DNA of 64,000 nt from Salibacterium salarium. GTDB taxonomy: Bacteria > Bacillota > Bacilli > Bacillales > Marinococcaceae. Position numbers and translations under genes: made by a program. The notes under the pieces are model-generated. The model saw nothing but the letters and a program-made list of their open reading frames with translations. It was not told where the DNA came from and ran no database searches. Positions 1 through 8,410 of the stretch are shown here, piece after piece (the first letter of the stretch is position 1; each line of letters opens with the position of its first letter). Location: positions 124,001 to 188,000 of the forward strand of contig NZ_JAUSUM010000002.1 in assembly GCF_030813635.1 (NCBI RefSeq), read 5' to 3'.

Positions 1-1
1 G

Positions 2-571
2 ATCTCAACGGTTGAAGTAGAAGCAAATGCAGCAAAAACATTAGTTCAGAATTCCATTGAAGATCCTGAAGTGGTCAAAGGAGCTATCGCAAAAACAGAA
101 ATCAGCTCGGGAGAACCATTAGAGTTGGATCCGGATTTACTAGTATATCCAGAAGATAGAGAAGAGTACTTAACGCAAGATGGATCAATAGATAGTTCTG
201 AATTTATACCAGCAGAAAAACGTTTATTTACTGTTGCGTTAGAACCAGACGATGCAGTTAATAATACGTTACAGTCTGGTGATTTGGTAGATGTAATAGT
301 AACACTAGATTCTGAGGAAACGGGGGAGCGCTTTTCCCGAATGCTTAGCCAAGCCATTAAAATACATGACGTAGAGACAGTAGACGGGAGCGGAGAGTCT
401 TATGGTAAAGACGGTTTAATTCAACATATTACTCTTGTTGTCAGCCCGCAAGAAGCAATTGCTCTTTCAACTGCGAAAGAAGAAGGCGTTGTAACGCTGT
501 CTTTAAATCCATCTGATGGCGGAGAAAAGGTTGAAGTAGAAAGAATTTATGAATCTTCACTAGAAAACTAA
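2..571 (+). CDS. cpaB: Flp pilus assembly protein CpaB/RcpC, 5'-truncated by window edge
   Basis: The reading frame is open from base 2 to the TAA at 569-571, so the gene starts outside the window and only the last 189 residues are seen. The visible part has the SAF-type beta-clip character of CpaB/RcpC: a segment ending AKTEISSGEPL, then VALEPDDAVNNTLQSGDLVDVIVTL, and a C-terminal VVSPQEAIALSTAKEEGVVTLSLNP block. In Tad systems CpaB is a cell-envelope part of the Flp pilus machine. The next gene, tadZ, starts 23 bases later, which supports this assignment. The N-terminal signal or membrane anchor cannot be checked here. Confidence 0.8.
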   Translation: MSTVEVEANAAKTLVQNSIEDPEVVKGAIAKTEISSGEPLELDPDLLVYPEDREEYLTQDGSIDSSEFIPAEKRLFTVALEPDDAVNNTLQSGDLVDVIVTLDSEETGERFSRMLSQAIKIHDVETVDGSGESYGKDGLIQHITLVVSPQEAIALSTAKEEGVVTLSLNPSDGGEKVEVERIYESSLEN

Positions 572-594
572 TAGACAATGAAGGAGTTTATACA

Positions 595-1848
595 ATGGAC
601 ATCGATTTCATCCCCGGTAAAAGCCAGCAGCAACTCGTTAAAGTTGTGATTGCTGATGATGAAAAAGTCTATATGAATGACATAAGTTCTTATTACGAAC
701 AAAGTGAAGACGTCCTGCAAGTTGTTCAAATGGTGGAACGTTTTGATGATTTGAAATTATATATTCTTAATCATAGTGTGGATATCGTTATTGTAAATGA
801 GAGCTTAATTCCAAATGAAATGGAGTGGGGACAGCTCCTTAAAGATGGGGATTTAGTTAAATTAGTTGTCATAACTGATAACTTGCAAATTATGAATGAA
901 AAAGAATTAAAAGATGAACGAATTGATTTGCTTTATAAATATACACCGATTGGAACGTATACTTCCAAACTTTTGTCCTTTCCAGTGAAAGGAAAAGATA
1001 AAGATATTTTCACACAAGTGAATCCAGCTTCAAAAGAAGATACAACCCAAAAGTCCATTTTGTTTTACTCTCCAAAAGGAGGAGTAGGAACTACCACACT
1101 TACTGTGAATGTTGGAAGTCAATTAGCTATTAAAGGAAAAAAAGTATTGTTGGTAGATTTTGCAGTTTTTGGCCATATATCCGTAGCGTTTAGCCTTCCA
1201 CAACGCTCAAAAGGGCTGTCAGACATTATTAGTTTTATTGAACAAGGGAGAGACAATGTTGATGAGTTAAAAGAAGTGATGAATGAAGCAGTTCAAACAG
1301 TATCCGTGCATGGAAAAGAAATCGATGTTTTAAGTGCCGGACCTCCTTTGAAAATGTCGTCTCTTACGTTGGAACAGACGGATTATATCATGAAAGCCAT
1401 ATACATGATGGAGTACGACCACATCATTTTTGATACATCCAGTGAGCTATCTGAGAAAAATATATCATTACTAAATGCAAGTACGGACTTAGTTTTTGTG
1501 ATGACGACAGATGTATCGGCAAATTGGTCGCTCTTGTCTTCTGTAGACGTTATTAGAAGATTAAACAATCCTTTACAAAATAGATATTTGGTGATTAATG
1601 GTTATCATGAATCAATCGGGTTTCCGGTAAGAGAAGTGGAAGAGATGCTTTCGATGCAAGTATCTGCTATTGTCCCGTACAAGTATGACCAAGTACAAGG
1701 GTTTGCAAATAGAGGGACGATTATGGCAGAAAAGCCTTTTCTTAAATTAAATAAGCATTATCGAAGCATCGCTAACTTAATCGATCCCATTTTTTCTCAA
1801 TCGGAAGTAGCAAAACGAAATGGCCTGAAAAAGGGAGTGCTTGCTTAA
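595..1848 (+). CDS. tadZ: Pilus assembly ATPase TadZ/CpaE (receiver-like plus MinD-like domain)
   Basis: The protein has 417 aa. Residues about 15-130 resemble a response-regulator receiver fold (VVIADDEKVYMNDI, then VDIVIVNESL). From about residue 155 there is a ParA/MinD-type ATPase with the deviant Walker A SPKGGVGTTTLTVNVG followed by KKVLLVDFAVFGH. TadZ/CpaE proteins place the Tad machine in the cell. The ATG has a good ribosome site (AAGGAG, 581-586). The stop overlaps the start of tadA by one base, which suggests coupled translation. Here the receiver part keeps the acidic DD pair, but I cannot tell whether it is phosphorylated. Confidence 0.88.
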   Translation: MDIDFIPGKSQQQLVKVVIADDEKVYMNDISSYYEQSEDVLQVVQMVERFDDLKLYILNHSVDIVIVNESLIPNEMEWGQLLKDGDLVKLVVITDNLQIMNEKELKDERIDLLYKYTPIGTYTSKLLSFPVKGKDKDIFTQVNPASKEDTTQKSILFYSPKGGVGTTTLTVNVGSQLAIKGKKVLLVDFAVFGHISVAFSLPQRSKGLSDIISFIEQGRDNVDELKEVMNEAVQTVSVHGKEIDVLSAGPPLKMSSLTLEQTDYIMKAIYMMEYDHIIFDTSSELSEKNISLLNASTDLVFVMTTDVSANWSLLSSVDVIRRLNNPLQNRYLVINGYHESIGFPVREVEEMLSMQVSAIVPYKYDQVQGFANRGTIMAEKPFLKLNKHYRSIANLIDPIFSQSEVAKRNGLKKGVLA

Positions 1849-3221
1849 TGGGAATTGAACAAGCTATTAAAAAAAAGCAATTGGAAAACGAAGGTACATC
1901 TGAAGAATGGGGACATGAATACGAAAATAGCATCGAGCAGCTAAAACAGGCTGTTCGAGAAGACGTTGTGAAAAAAGGAAACAAAGATCATAAGTTATTA
2001 ACAGATGTCGACAAATTGAGAGTCGCCGTATGGAATGCCCTTGAAGATGGAGAAGGTGATCAGTTTCAAGAGTTGTTGTTAACCGCAGAAGATCGCAAGA
2101 CGCTTACTGAGGAAATTATGCAGCAGCTTATTGGTTATGGAATAATAGATCCTCTTGTGCGGCGTGATGATATTACTGAAATAATGATTAATGGTACAGA
2201 TAATATTTTCATAGAAAGATCCGGGAAAATTGAGTATGCCTATGATGAAGAAGGGCAACGGATGCAATTCAAATCAGAATCAGATCTTATGACTATTATT
2301 GAAAAAATTGTAGCCCCTATTAATCGTAAAATTGACGAGGCCAATCCCATTGTAGACGCTCGTTTGCCCGATGGTTCCAGGGTGAACGTAGTCATACGTC
2401 CTATATCACTTGGGGGGCCTATAGTAACAATTAGAAAGTTCCCGGAAAATCCATTTTCGATGGATGAACTTGTGGAATTTGGAGCACTCGATGCCTCGAT
2501 TGCGGAATGGTTGAAAAAGTTAGTGCAAGCTCGCTACAACATAGTCATCTCAGGTGGGACAGGTTCCGGAAAGACTACATTCTTAAATGCGTTAAGTATG
2601 TATATTCCAGTTGGAGAAAGAATTATTACTGCGGAAGATTCAGCTGAGTTAAAACTATCACATATAGAAAATCTCGTTAACTTGGAAACAAGGCCGGCAA
2701 ATGTTGAAGGAAAGGGAGAAATTTCTATGCGGGACCTTGTACGAACAGCTTTAAGAATGCGTCCGGACAGAATTGTAGTCGGAGAGGTTCGGGGGGGAGA
2801 AGCTCTTGATATGCTGCAAGCTATGAATACAGGACATGACGGGTCATTAACAACTGGGCACGCCAATTCGTCTGTTGATATGCTTTCTCGTTTAGAAACA
2901 ATGGTATTAATGTCTGGTCTTGATCTTCCGGTTTCTGCTATTCGAAGACAAATAGCATCATCTGTCGAGATTGTTATACAGCTAGGAAGATTAAGAGACG
3001 GATCCCGTAAAGTAGTTCAAATCTCAGAAATACGAGAATTTGAAAACGGTGAGATAGATCACGTAGATTTGTATCGGTTTGAAACATCGGTCCAAGACAG
3101 TAGTAACGACGCTGTTCATGGACGTTTGAAACCAACTGGAGAAGGCATCGTTCAAAATGAAAAATGGCAAGCCGCTGGTTTTGGAGAATCTGCTTTAGAA
3201 GGCAATCAGCTACTTGTCTAG
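1848..3221 (+). CDS. tadA: Tad secretion ATPase TadA/CpaF
   Basis: This 457-aa type II/IV secretion ATPase powers Flp pilus extension at the inner face of the membrane. Walker A is GGTGSGKTT (about residue 235), the Walker B region is RIVVGEVRGGEA (about 307), and the His-box region TTGHANSSVDMLSRLETM follows. An N-terminal helical region with ITEIMINGTDNIFIE is typical of CpaF. The length fits the family. The gene lies between tadZ and tadB, in standard Tad order, and its start overlaps the tadZ stop (TAATG). Confidence 0.93.
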   Translation: MGIEQAIKKKQLENEGTSEEWGHEYENSIEQLKQAVREDVVKKGNKDHKLLTDVDKLRVAVWNALEDGEGDQFQELLLTAEDRKTLTEEIMQQLIGYGIIDPLVRRDDITEIMINGTDNIFIERSGKIEYAYDEEGQRMQFKSESDLMTIIEKIVAPINRKIDEANPIVDARLPDGSRVNVVIRPISLGGPIVTIRKFPENPFSMDELVEFGALDASIAEWLKKLVQARYNIVISGGTGSGKTTFLNALSMYIPVGERIITAEDSAELKLSHIENLVNLETRPANVEGKGEISMRDLVRTALRMRPDRIVVGEVRGGEALDMLQAMNTGHDGSLTTGHANSSVDMLSRLETMVLMSGLDLPVSAIRRQIASSVEIVIQLGRLRDGSRKVVQISEIREFENGEIDHVDLYRFETSVQDSSNDAVHGRLKPTGEGIVQNEKWQAAGFGESALEGNQLLV

Positions 3222-3232
3222 GAGAGATGCAT

Positions 3233-4138
3233 ATGTTGTTTACATACCTGATGATTATTGTTCTTATTTTTATTTTGATTAAAGCGGTTATTGATTTTTG
3301 CAAAATAATAATTTTTGGAAGAACAAGAAAAAAACAAGAGCTTCCAAAAGCTTTTGACAGGCTGCAAGGAAAGAAAAACTCTAATTTTCGCTCACAACAA
3401 AAAAAAGGTCCATTCGTACAAACAACAATAACGAACATGATGACCATTTTGATTTGTTTTTCTATATTTTTTATTGGAATGGTCTTATTTCAAAACATGT
3501 TTTTTGCATTACTATTAGCTGCATCTGGTTTATTTTATCCGAAGTTTAACTCGAAGCAAGCGATAAAAAAACGAAATGAAAAATTAATATTGCAATTTAG
3601 AGAAGCTATCCTTTCATTAGCTAGTTCATTAAAAGCCGGTTCTTCTTTACAAGTGGCATTTAAAAGGTGTGAAAATGATTTAACAAGAGAGCTGCAGTTT
3701 CAAAAAGATAAGCCAATGCTAGAAGAACTTGAAAAAATAAATAGTGATATTCAACTAGGAAAATCAATGAATGAAGTACTGTTGGATTTTAAAAACGCTA
3801 ACGATATAGAAGACATTCATCAGTTTGTGGACGCTATGTTGATGACAAAATCCCGTGGAGGAAACCTAGCAGATGTGATAGAAACGACAGCTGAATCAAT
3901 TTCAGACAAGATATTAATTCAGGAAGAAATAAAATTAGCAACGACTCAAAAACGGATGGAAGCGAATGTACTAACCTTCACTCCCGTTTTTGTCTTAGTA
4001 ATTATTATGCTAATGAATCCCGAATATATGGAGCCTATGTACAATAATTTAATCGGGACCATTGCTATGTTTATGGCAGCACTTATGCTAATAGCTAACT
4101 TTTTGATTGGCCGTAAGATTACAAATATTAATGTATAA
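3233..4138 (+). CDS. tadB: Tad pilus membrane platform protein TadB
   Basis: This 301-aa protein has a T2SSF (GspF-like) domain: LQFREAILSLASSLKAGSSLQVAFKRC followed by a helical cytoplasmic stretch, and hydrophobic segments at the N-terminus, around residues 75-100 and at the C-terminus. It forms the inner-membrane platform together with TadC. I chose the ATG at 3233 because AGGAG lies at 3220-3224, eight bases upstream. An in-frame ATG at 3227 and longer upstream extensions have worse spacing or run into tadA. Eleven bases separate it from the tadA stop, so it is operonic. Confidence 0.87.
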   Translation: MLFTYLMIIVLIFILIKAVIDFCKIIIFGRTRKKQELPKAFDRLQGKKNSNFRSQQKKGPFVQTTITNMMTILICFSIFFIGMVLFQNMFFALLLAASGLFYPKFNSKQAIKKRNEKLILQFREAILSLASSLKAGSSLQVAFKRCENDLTRELQFQKDKPMLEELEKINSDIQLGKSMNEVLLDFKNANDIEDIHQFVDAMLMTKSRGGNLADVIETTAESISDKILIQEEIKLATTQKRMEANVLTFTPVFVLVIIMLMNPEYMEPMYNNLIGTIAMFMAALMLIANFLIGRKITNINV

Positions 4139-4149
4139 AGGGGGAACAC

Positions 4150-5043
4150 ATGGTGCCAGCAGTGATATCAACAATAGTATTTATCTTCGTAGCAACATTA
4201 TTTGTTCCCTCGCAATGGTTTGAGGCAAACATTGTGAAAAAAAGGCTGGTCGATGGTCCAAGGATCGTTAACGCAGAGACCAGATTTTCTGTGAAAAGAA
4301 TGACTCCTTTGGTAATGAATCTGTTTACTATATTGAATATAAGAATCTCAACGGATAAACGAAAAAACATTGAAAACCAAATACAACTAGCGAATAAAGA
4401 AAGTAAGTGGATAGTAGAAGACCTCATAACATTGAAATTTTTCTCAGGTACAGTGGCATTCTTTTATTTTATGATGTTAGGCATGATGAGTGCTAATGCT
4501 CTCATGCTTGCTTTAGCACTACCAGGGAGTTTTTTAGGTTATCGCATTCCAGAATTTTGGTTAAAAGTAAAAATTCGAAAACGTCAAGATCAAATAAAGA
4601 AAGAACTCCCCTATATATTAAATGCTATAGCCATTATGAGTGGGGCAGGAATGAACTTAATCCCGGCAATGCGTGAAGTTGCTTCAAAACAGAATGGACA
4701 ACTGGCCAAAGAATTCAATCAAGTTATACACGATGTATCTGTTGGCTTTTCTCAAGTAAAGGCGCTTGATCGAATGGCAGAACGCTGTCAGGTGGAGGAA
4801 ATGAACAGATTTATTTCTTCTCTTGTTCAAAATATAGAAAGAGGTTCCTCTGGCATTACTAACGTAATAAGAGCACAATCTAAAGAACTTTGGGAAAATC
4901 GAAAGAAAAAAGCGCAACAATTAGGAGAAAAAGCATCAATGAAACTTTTTTTCCCGTTGTTACTTCTTGCCTTCCCGGCAACTTTAATATTCATCCTAGG
5001 ACCAGCTCTAATAACCATTGTTGAGTTTTTTGCTAACTATTAA
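4150..5043 (+). CDS. tadC: Tad pilus membrane platform protein TadC
   Basis: This 297-aa protein starts with a membrane helix (ISTIVFIFVATLF), has two central hydrophobic stretches, a T2SSF-like core (ELPYILNAIAIMSGAGMNLIPAMREVA) and a C-terminal helix pair. That is the usual TadC build, paralogous to TadB. GGGGG sits just ahead of the ATG, 11 bases after tadB. It would form a hetero-oligomeric platform with TadB. Confidence 0.87.
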   Translation: MVPAVISTIVFIFVATLFVPSQWFEANIVKKRLVDGPRIVNAETRFSVKRMTPLVMNLFTILNIRISTDKRKNIENQIQLANKESKWIVEDLITLKFFSGTVAFFYFMMLGMMSANALMLALALPGSFLGYRIPEFWLKVKIRKRQDQIKKELPYILNAIAIMSGAGMNLIPAMREVASKQNGQLAKEFNQVIHDVSVGFSQVKALDRMAERCQVEEMNRFISSLVQNIERGSSGITNVIRAQSKELWENRKKKAQQLGEKASMKLFFPLLLLAFPATLIFILGPALITIVEFFANY

Positions 5044-5057
5044 AAGGAGAAAGTGTA

Positions 5058-5564
5058 ATGTCAATCTTTATCGCTATTTTATCTCTCATAATAGCTGTCC
5101 TATACGACTTGAAACAAAGACGTATTCCAAATTGGCTCACATTTGGGTTAATGATAGTAGGTTTGTCGATTAGCGTGATAGCACATGGAACATTCGTACT
5201 TTTAGAACATACCTTAGCGATGCTGGCCGCTTTCTTGTCTTTCTTTATTATATATCTTTGCAATGGTATAGGAGCTGGAGATGTAAAGTTGGTTACAGGT
5301 TTAAGTGCATTGCTAGGACTCCCTTTTATCATGGTAGGCATCCCACTAATCCTTATATTCGGGGGAATTTACTCAGCCACTATATTAATTTGGCACAGGG
5401 GACTGCGTTATATCGGAAGAGATATCATAAATGGTTTCTTTGCTTCTTTATGGAATAAGCGAATGCACCAGTATATGAAATATGTAAAAAAGAATGGAAT
5501 ATTTATTCCCTATTCCATCGTAATTTTTATAGGGAGTGGCGTTACACTATGGATCATTTATTAA
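5058..5564 (+). CDS. tadV: Prepilin peptidase, A24 family (CpaA/TadV type)
   Basis: This 168-aa polytopic membrane protein is a small A24 aspartic protease without the methylase domain. The first catalytic Asp is in AVLYDLKQRRIPN (D17) and the second in the GAGDVKL motif (about residue 75), matching the family GxGD signature. It would cut prepilins such as the Flp protein at 8068-8241 and the TadE-like protein that follows. The ATG is preceded by AAAAGGAGAAAG. Its 3' end overlaps the next gene by 16 bases. Confidence 0.9.
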   Translation: MSIFIAILSLIIAVLYDLKQRRIPNWLTFGLMIVGLSISVIAHGTFVLLEHTLAMLAAFLSFFIIYLCNGIGAGDVKLVTGLSALLGLPFIMVGIPLILIFGGIYSATILIWHRGLRYIGRDIINGFFASLWNKRMHQYMKYVKKNGIFIPYSIVIFIGSGVTLWIIY

Positions 5565-6001
5565 AGGTTGTAAAAAGGAAATTAAAGAAAGTGAAAAAGG
5601 ATGAAGAAGGACAAGCTCTAACAGAGTTTGCTATGGTTGCTCCTTTGCTCATTCTTATCGCTGTTGGAGTCTTACTTTTAGGTTATTTCCTGTTTGCTCA
5701 AATCATCGTTGTAACTTCTGCCAACCAAGGAGCACGAGCAGGAAGCGCTTTAACTGCTAACGAAGGTGTCAGCTTTTCAGAAGCTGCAAACCGCGCAGAA
5801 ACAACGGCCGAATCAGCACTGAGCCAGGGACTAAATGTGAATAACAGTGATATAAATGTACAAAAAAATGGTGATGAATTCGTTGTACACATAAATTATG
5901 ACTTCGATTTTTTTGTGAATTATGACGATCTTTCTTTACCTGGTAGTTCTACCATCACTCACACTTCCTCATACCAGATATGGGGGGAGGAAAATGATTA
6001 A
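5549..6001 (+). CDS. tadE: TadE-like pseudopilin
   Basis: This 150-aa protein has a basic N-terminus, then the prepilin-like site EEGQALTEFAM: Gly before the cut, Glu at +5 and Phe next to it. A hydrophobic helix (VAPLLILIAVGVLLLGYFLF) follows, then a soluble domain. This is the TadE layout. It overlaps the peptidase gene and the following gene, so the three are likely translated together. The acidic soluble part suits an extracellular location. Confidence 0.87.
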   Translation: MDHLLKVVKRKLKKVKKDEEGQALTEFAMVAPLLILIAVGVLLLGYFLFAQIIVVTSANQGARAGSALTANEGVSFSEAANRAETTAESALSQGLNVNNSDINVQKNGDEFVVHINYDFDFFVNYDDLSLPGSSTITHTSSYQIWGEEND

Positions 6002-6401
6002 AAACATAAAGAATGAGCGAGGATCTGTATATCCGCTTGCCGCTGCCATGATAACAGTCATGATAGCAGTGGGTGGATTATTAATAGATGGAGGGTTTGT
6101 CCTATATAAATACACCCAACTTGCAAGCGCTGTTGATTCGGCGGCTATAGGCGCATTAGACAGTTATGATGAAGGTTTATGGGAGGAAGAAGGAAAAATA
6201 GAAATAGACGAAGGGAGAGCAAGAAGTCAGGCGCAACACTACTTAAATAAAAACATGACAGAAGCATCGAACTTAATAGTAACGGTAAACAATGCAAACG
6301 TTGAAGTTCATGCAGAAGCAACAGTTCCTATGTTTTTTATGTCTTTGTTTGGATATAGTGAGATCCATATTGAATCAGAAGCTAGTTCAGATCTCTCTTG
6401 A
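5994..6401 (+). CDS. TadE/TadG-like pilus-associated protein (putative Flp-pilus assembly TadG N-terminal type)
   Basis: This 135-aa protein begins MIKNIKNERGSVYPLAAAM followed by a hydrophobic helix and ALDSAAIGALDSY-like text (SAVDSAAIGALDSYDEGLW). That pattern matches the N-terminal Tad domain of TadG-type proteins, but it is much shorter than classic TadG and lacks a von Willebrand domain. I chose ATG 5994 because GGGGGGAGG ends four bases upstream. Longer in-frame starts lie deep inside tadE. It overlaps the tadE stop by eight bases. Confidence 0.75.
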   Translation: MIKNIKNERGSVYPLAAAMITVMIAVGGLLIDGGFVLYKYTQLASAVDSAAIGALDSYDEGLWEEEGKIEIDEGRARSQAQHYLNKNMTEASNLIVTVNNANVEVHAEATVPMFFMSLFGYSEIHIESEASSDLS

Positions 6402-6492
6402 TGGTTATGTCTAAAGTTGATAAACAGAATAATTAATTACGAAAAGGAGGTGAACTGATTTTTAGTCTGAAGAAAGGAGGAAATAAAACATA

Positions 6493-8055
6493 GTGAAAAA
6501 TGTATTCCAGAAAATTATACTCATTCTCATTGCTTTCGTTCTAACAGTATCTCCTGTAAGTATTATGTTTGCAGAAGAGGAAAGCGAAGATATTCCACCG
6601 CCTGATCCTGGATTGAATGAAGCAGATGAGTGGAATGACCGGCAGCCAGGTGATAATTCAGAAGGATCCTCCCCGAATCAAACAGAACCGCCTGCTAGTG
6701 ATGGGACTGGCATTCAGGAAAATCAGGATAATACAAGTTCCGGTGAATCAGGTGAAAATACAGATGATCATTCGAATTCTGATGAGTCTAATAAAGGAGA
6801 AAATAGTGAGGGATCCAGTCCTAATAAGGATGCTGAAAACGGAGAGAATTCAAGAACTGATAATGAAAATAAAGCTGGAAATCAAGACAAAGGCAATGAA
6901 AAGGACGAAAATTCAACTGGAACAAAAGAAGACATGGAAATCAATGATGAAGCGGATAATCAATGGGAGTCGACTCCGTACGGGTGGAACGAAGATGGCT
7001 ATCCAAATCATGTACTAAATCCGAATCTCATTCTGGAGAAAGATAATTTGTATTCAGGTGAAAATAAAAAGGAAGCTGGATCTAATACAGATGAAGATTC
7101 CTTAGGGTTTAATTCGCCAGAAGATGTACTCAAAGGTGTTACTAATGCAGCAACAGGAAAATTAGAGTTTGCAAAGGAGATGGACAAAACGACCACCACC
7201 GATGCATCTGTCAATAAAACCGCTGTAGGGAAAAGCTTTTTGAGCATGACAATAGGGGCAGCGGCACCTGCTTTTTCCGATAATTTAGGTGGAGTGGTGG
7301 AAGTTGGAGATTATTTTGCCTCTTCTTATGTAAATGTGAAAGAGTGGTGGGATAATAAAAAACCAATAAAAAGATTCTATAACACATCTCCTCAACTGGT
7401 GAAAAAAACTTGGACAGGGATTAAAACGTTTAAACTAGGAATAGGCATTTTAGGTGTAGGAGTCACTGGATTGGAAGTTAAAGGACTAGTTGATGCATTC
7501 CAAGAAGGAGATGGCTGGGGCATTGCTGAACACTCTTTCGGGACGGTAGGAAGTGTTGCGGGTATATTTGCTCTTTCTGGTATTCCAGCCTTAATATTTG
7601 GTCTAGGTATTGGAATTTCGTTAGGAATAAAATATCGAAAGCAATTAGGGGAAGCTTTTGATTGGGCGAGAGATAAATATGGTGATTTAGCTGAATGGTC
7701 TAATGATAAGGGTGGTCAATTTATGGAAACAGCTGCAAATGCTGTTGGAAATGTAGGAGAAAAAGCTGCGAATGCAGTTGGAAACGGTGTAAAAGGTGCG
7801 GGAGAAGCAGCGTCAAATGCTATAGATAAGGTGGGTTCTGTTGCGTCTAACGTTAACCCACCTGTACTCGGAGAAGGATTGGATCAAGCTGCCTCTACTG
7901 TGGCAGAAAGAACAGAAAAAGTATCCGAGGCGGCTGGAGATGCTATCCAAAAAACCGGAGAAACGATTTCGAATGGGGTGAAGTCGGCTGGTGAAAAGGC
8001 TGGTAATGCTATGAAAGATTTTGGAAAAGAAGTAAATAATTTTGTAAGTCCATAG
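6493..8055 (+). CDS. Secreted protein of unknown function inside the Tad operon, acidic linker plus membrane and amphipathic-repeat region
   Basis: I do not recognise this 520-aa protein. It has a signal peptide (residues 1-27, ending SIMFAEEE), then about 130 residues of acidic Asn/Ser/Glu-rich low complexity (28-160). A glycine-rich hydrophobic region follows (about 305-385, including ALIFGLGIGISLGIKY). The last 110 residues are alanine/glycine amphipathic repeats of the type ETAANAVGNVGEKAANAVGN. The start is GTG 6493 with AAAGGAGG at 6473-6480, at rather long spacing. It lies between the TadG-like gene and flp, so a role in or through the Tad machine is plausible. Hydrophobic glycine-zipper plus amphipathic text also occurs in pore-forming toxins. 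That is inference. Confidence 0.6.
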   Translation: MKNVFQKIILILIAFVLTVSPVSIMFAEEESEDIPPPDPGLNEADEWNDRQPGDNSEGSSPNQTEPPASDGTGIQENQDNTSSGESGENTDDHSNSDESNKGENSEGSSPNKDAENGENSRTDNENKAGNQDKGNEKDENSTGTKEDMEINDEADNQWESTPYGWNEDGYPNHVLNPNLILEKDNLYSGENKKEAGSNTDEDSLGFNSPEDVLKGVTNAATGKLEFAKEMDKTTTTDASVNKTAVGKSFLSMTIGAAAPAFSDNLGGVVEVGDYFASSYVNVKEWWDNKKPIKRFYNTSPQLVKKTWTGIKTFKLGIGILGVGVTGLEVKGLVDAFQEGDGWGIAEHSFGTVGSVAGIFALSGIPALIFGLGIGISLGIKYRKQLGEAFDWARDKYGDLAEWSNDKGGQFMETAANAVGNVGEKAANAVGNGVKGAGEAASNAIDKVGSVASNVNPPVLGEGLDQAASTVAERTEKVSEAAGDAIQKTGETISNGVKSAGEKAGNAMKDFGKEVNNFVSP

Positions 8056-8067
8056 GGAGGTAATATA

Positions 8068-8241
8068 ATGAATTTATATGCGAGAATAAAAAGTGTAGTT
8101 GCGAATGAAAAAGGACAATCATTAAGTGAATATGGTTTAATCATAGCGTTAGTCGCCATAGCTGTTATTGGCACGTTGTCGACTTTAGGAGGATCACTAG
8201 AAGGAATATTTGACCAAATCGTTCAGAAACTTAGTGTATGA
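8068..8241 (+). CDS. flp: Flp/Fap-type major pilin (57 aa)
   Basis: This small gene is easily missed. It starts at ATG 8068 behind GGGAGG (8055-8060) and ends at TGA 8239-8241. The product has the Flp prepilin signature NEKGQSLSEYGLIIALVAIA: cleavage after Gly16, Glu21 at +5 and the Glu-Tyr pair typical of Flp pilins. A hydrophobic helix follows and the C-terminus is short. It is the only clear major pilin in the window and sits at the end of the Tad operon, followed by a hairpin terminator. Confidence 0.9.
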   Translation: MNLYARIKSVVANEKGQSLSEYGLIIALVAIAVIGTLSTLGGSLEGIFDQIVQKLSV

Positions 8242-8256
8242 TAGATTAGTTAATAA

Positions 8257-8300
8257 AGAGAGTCCGTCTTTTATAGCATTAACGGGCTCTCTTCTCCAAT
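8257..8300 (+). terminator. Terminator after the Tad/Flp operon
   Basis: AGAGAGTCCGT (8257-8267) pairs with ACGGGCTCTCT (8282-8292) with one G-U pair, 16 bases after the flp stop. The trailing T-run is weak (CTTCTCC), so efficiency is uncertain. Confidence 0.55.
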
Positions 8301-8410
8301 TAATAATCTTTTAAGGAAAGATTTTTATTTAAATGAAAGTTGGTAGTAAATAGACAATACAATTACCAATGTTTTTAGTGGTCTATTCTATTTGTTAAGG
8401 AGATTATACG

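Noticed and set aside
6617-7018. 133-codon plus-strand open frame inside the 520-aa gene
   Set aside because: It is a frame shadow of the low-complexity acidic linker (Lys/Ile-rich because of GAA/AAT codons).
8339-8390. Hairpin ATAGAC/GTCTAT upstream of the first tandem gene
   Set aside because: Six base pairs with a long A/T-rich loop are not more than chance.
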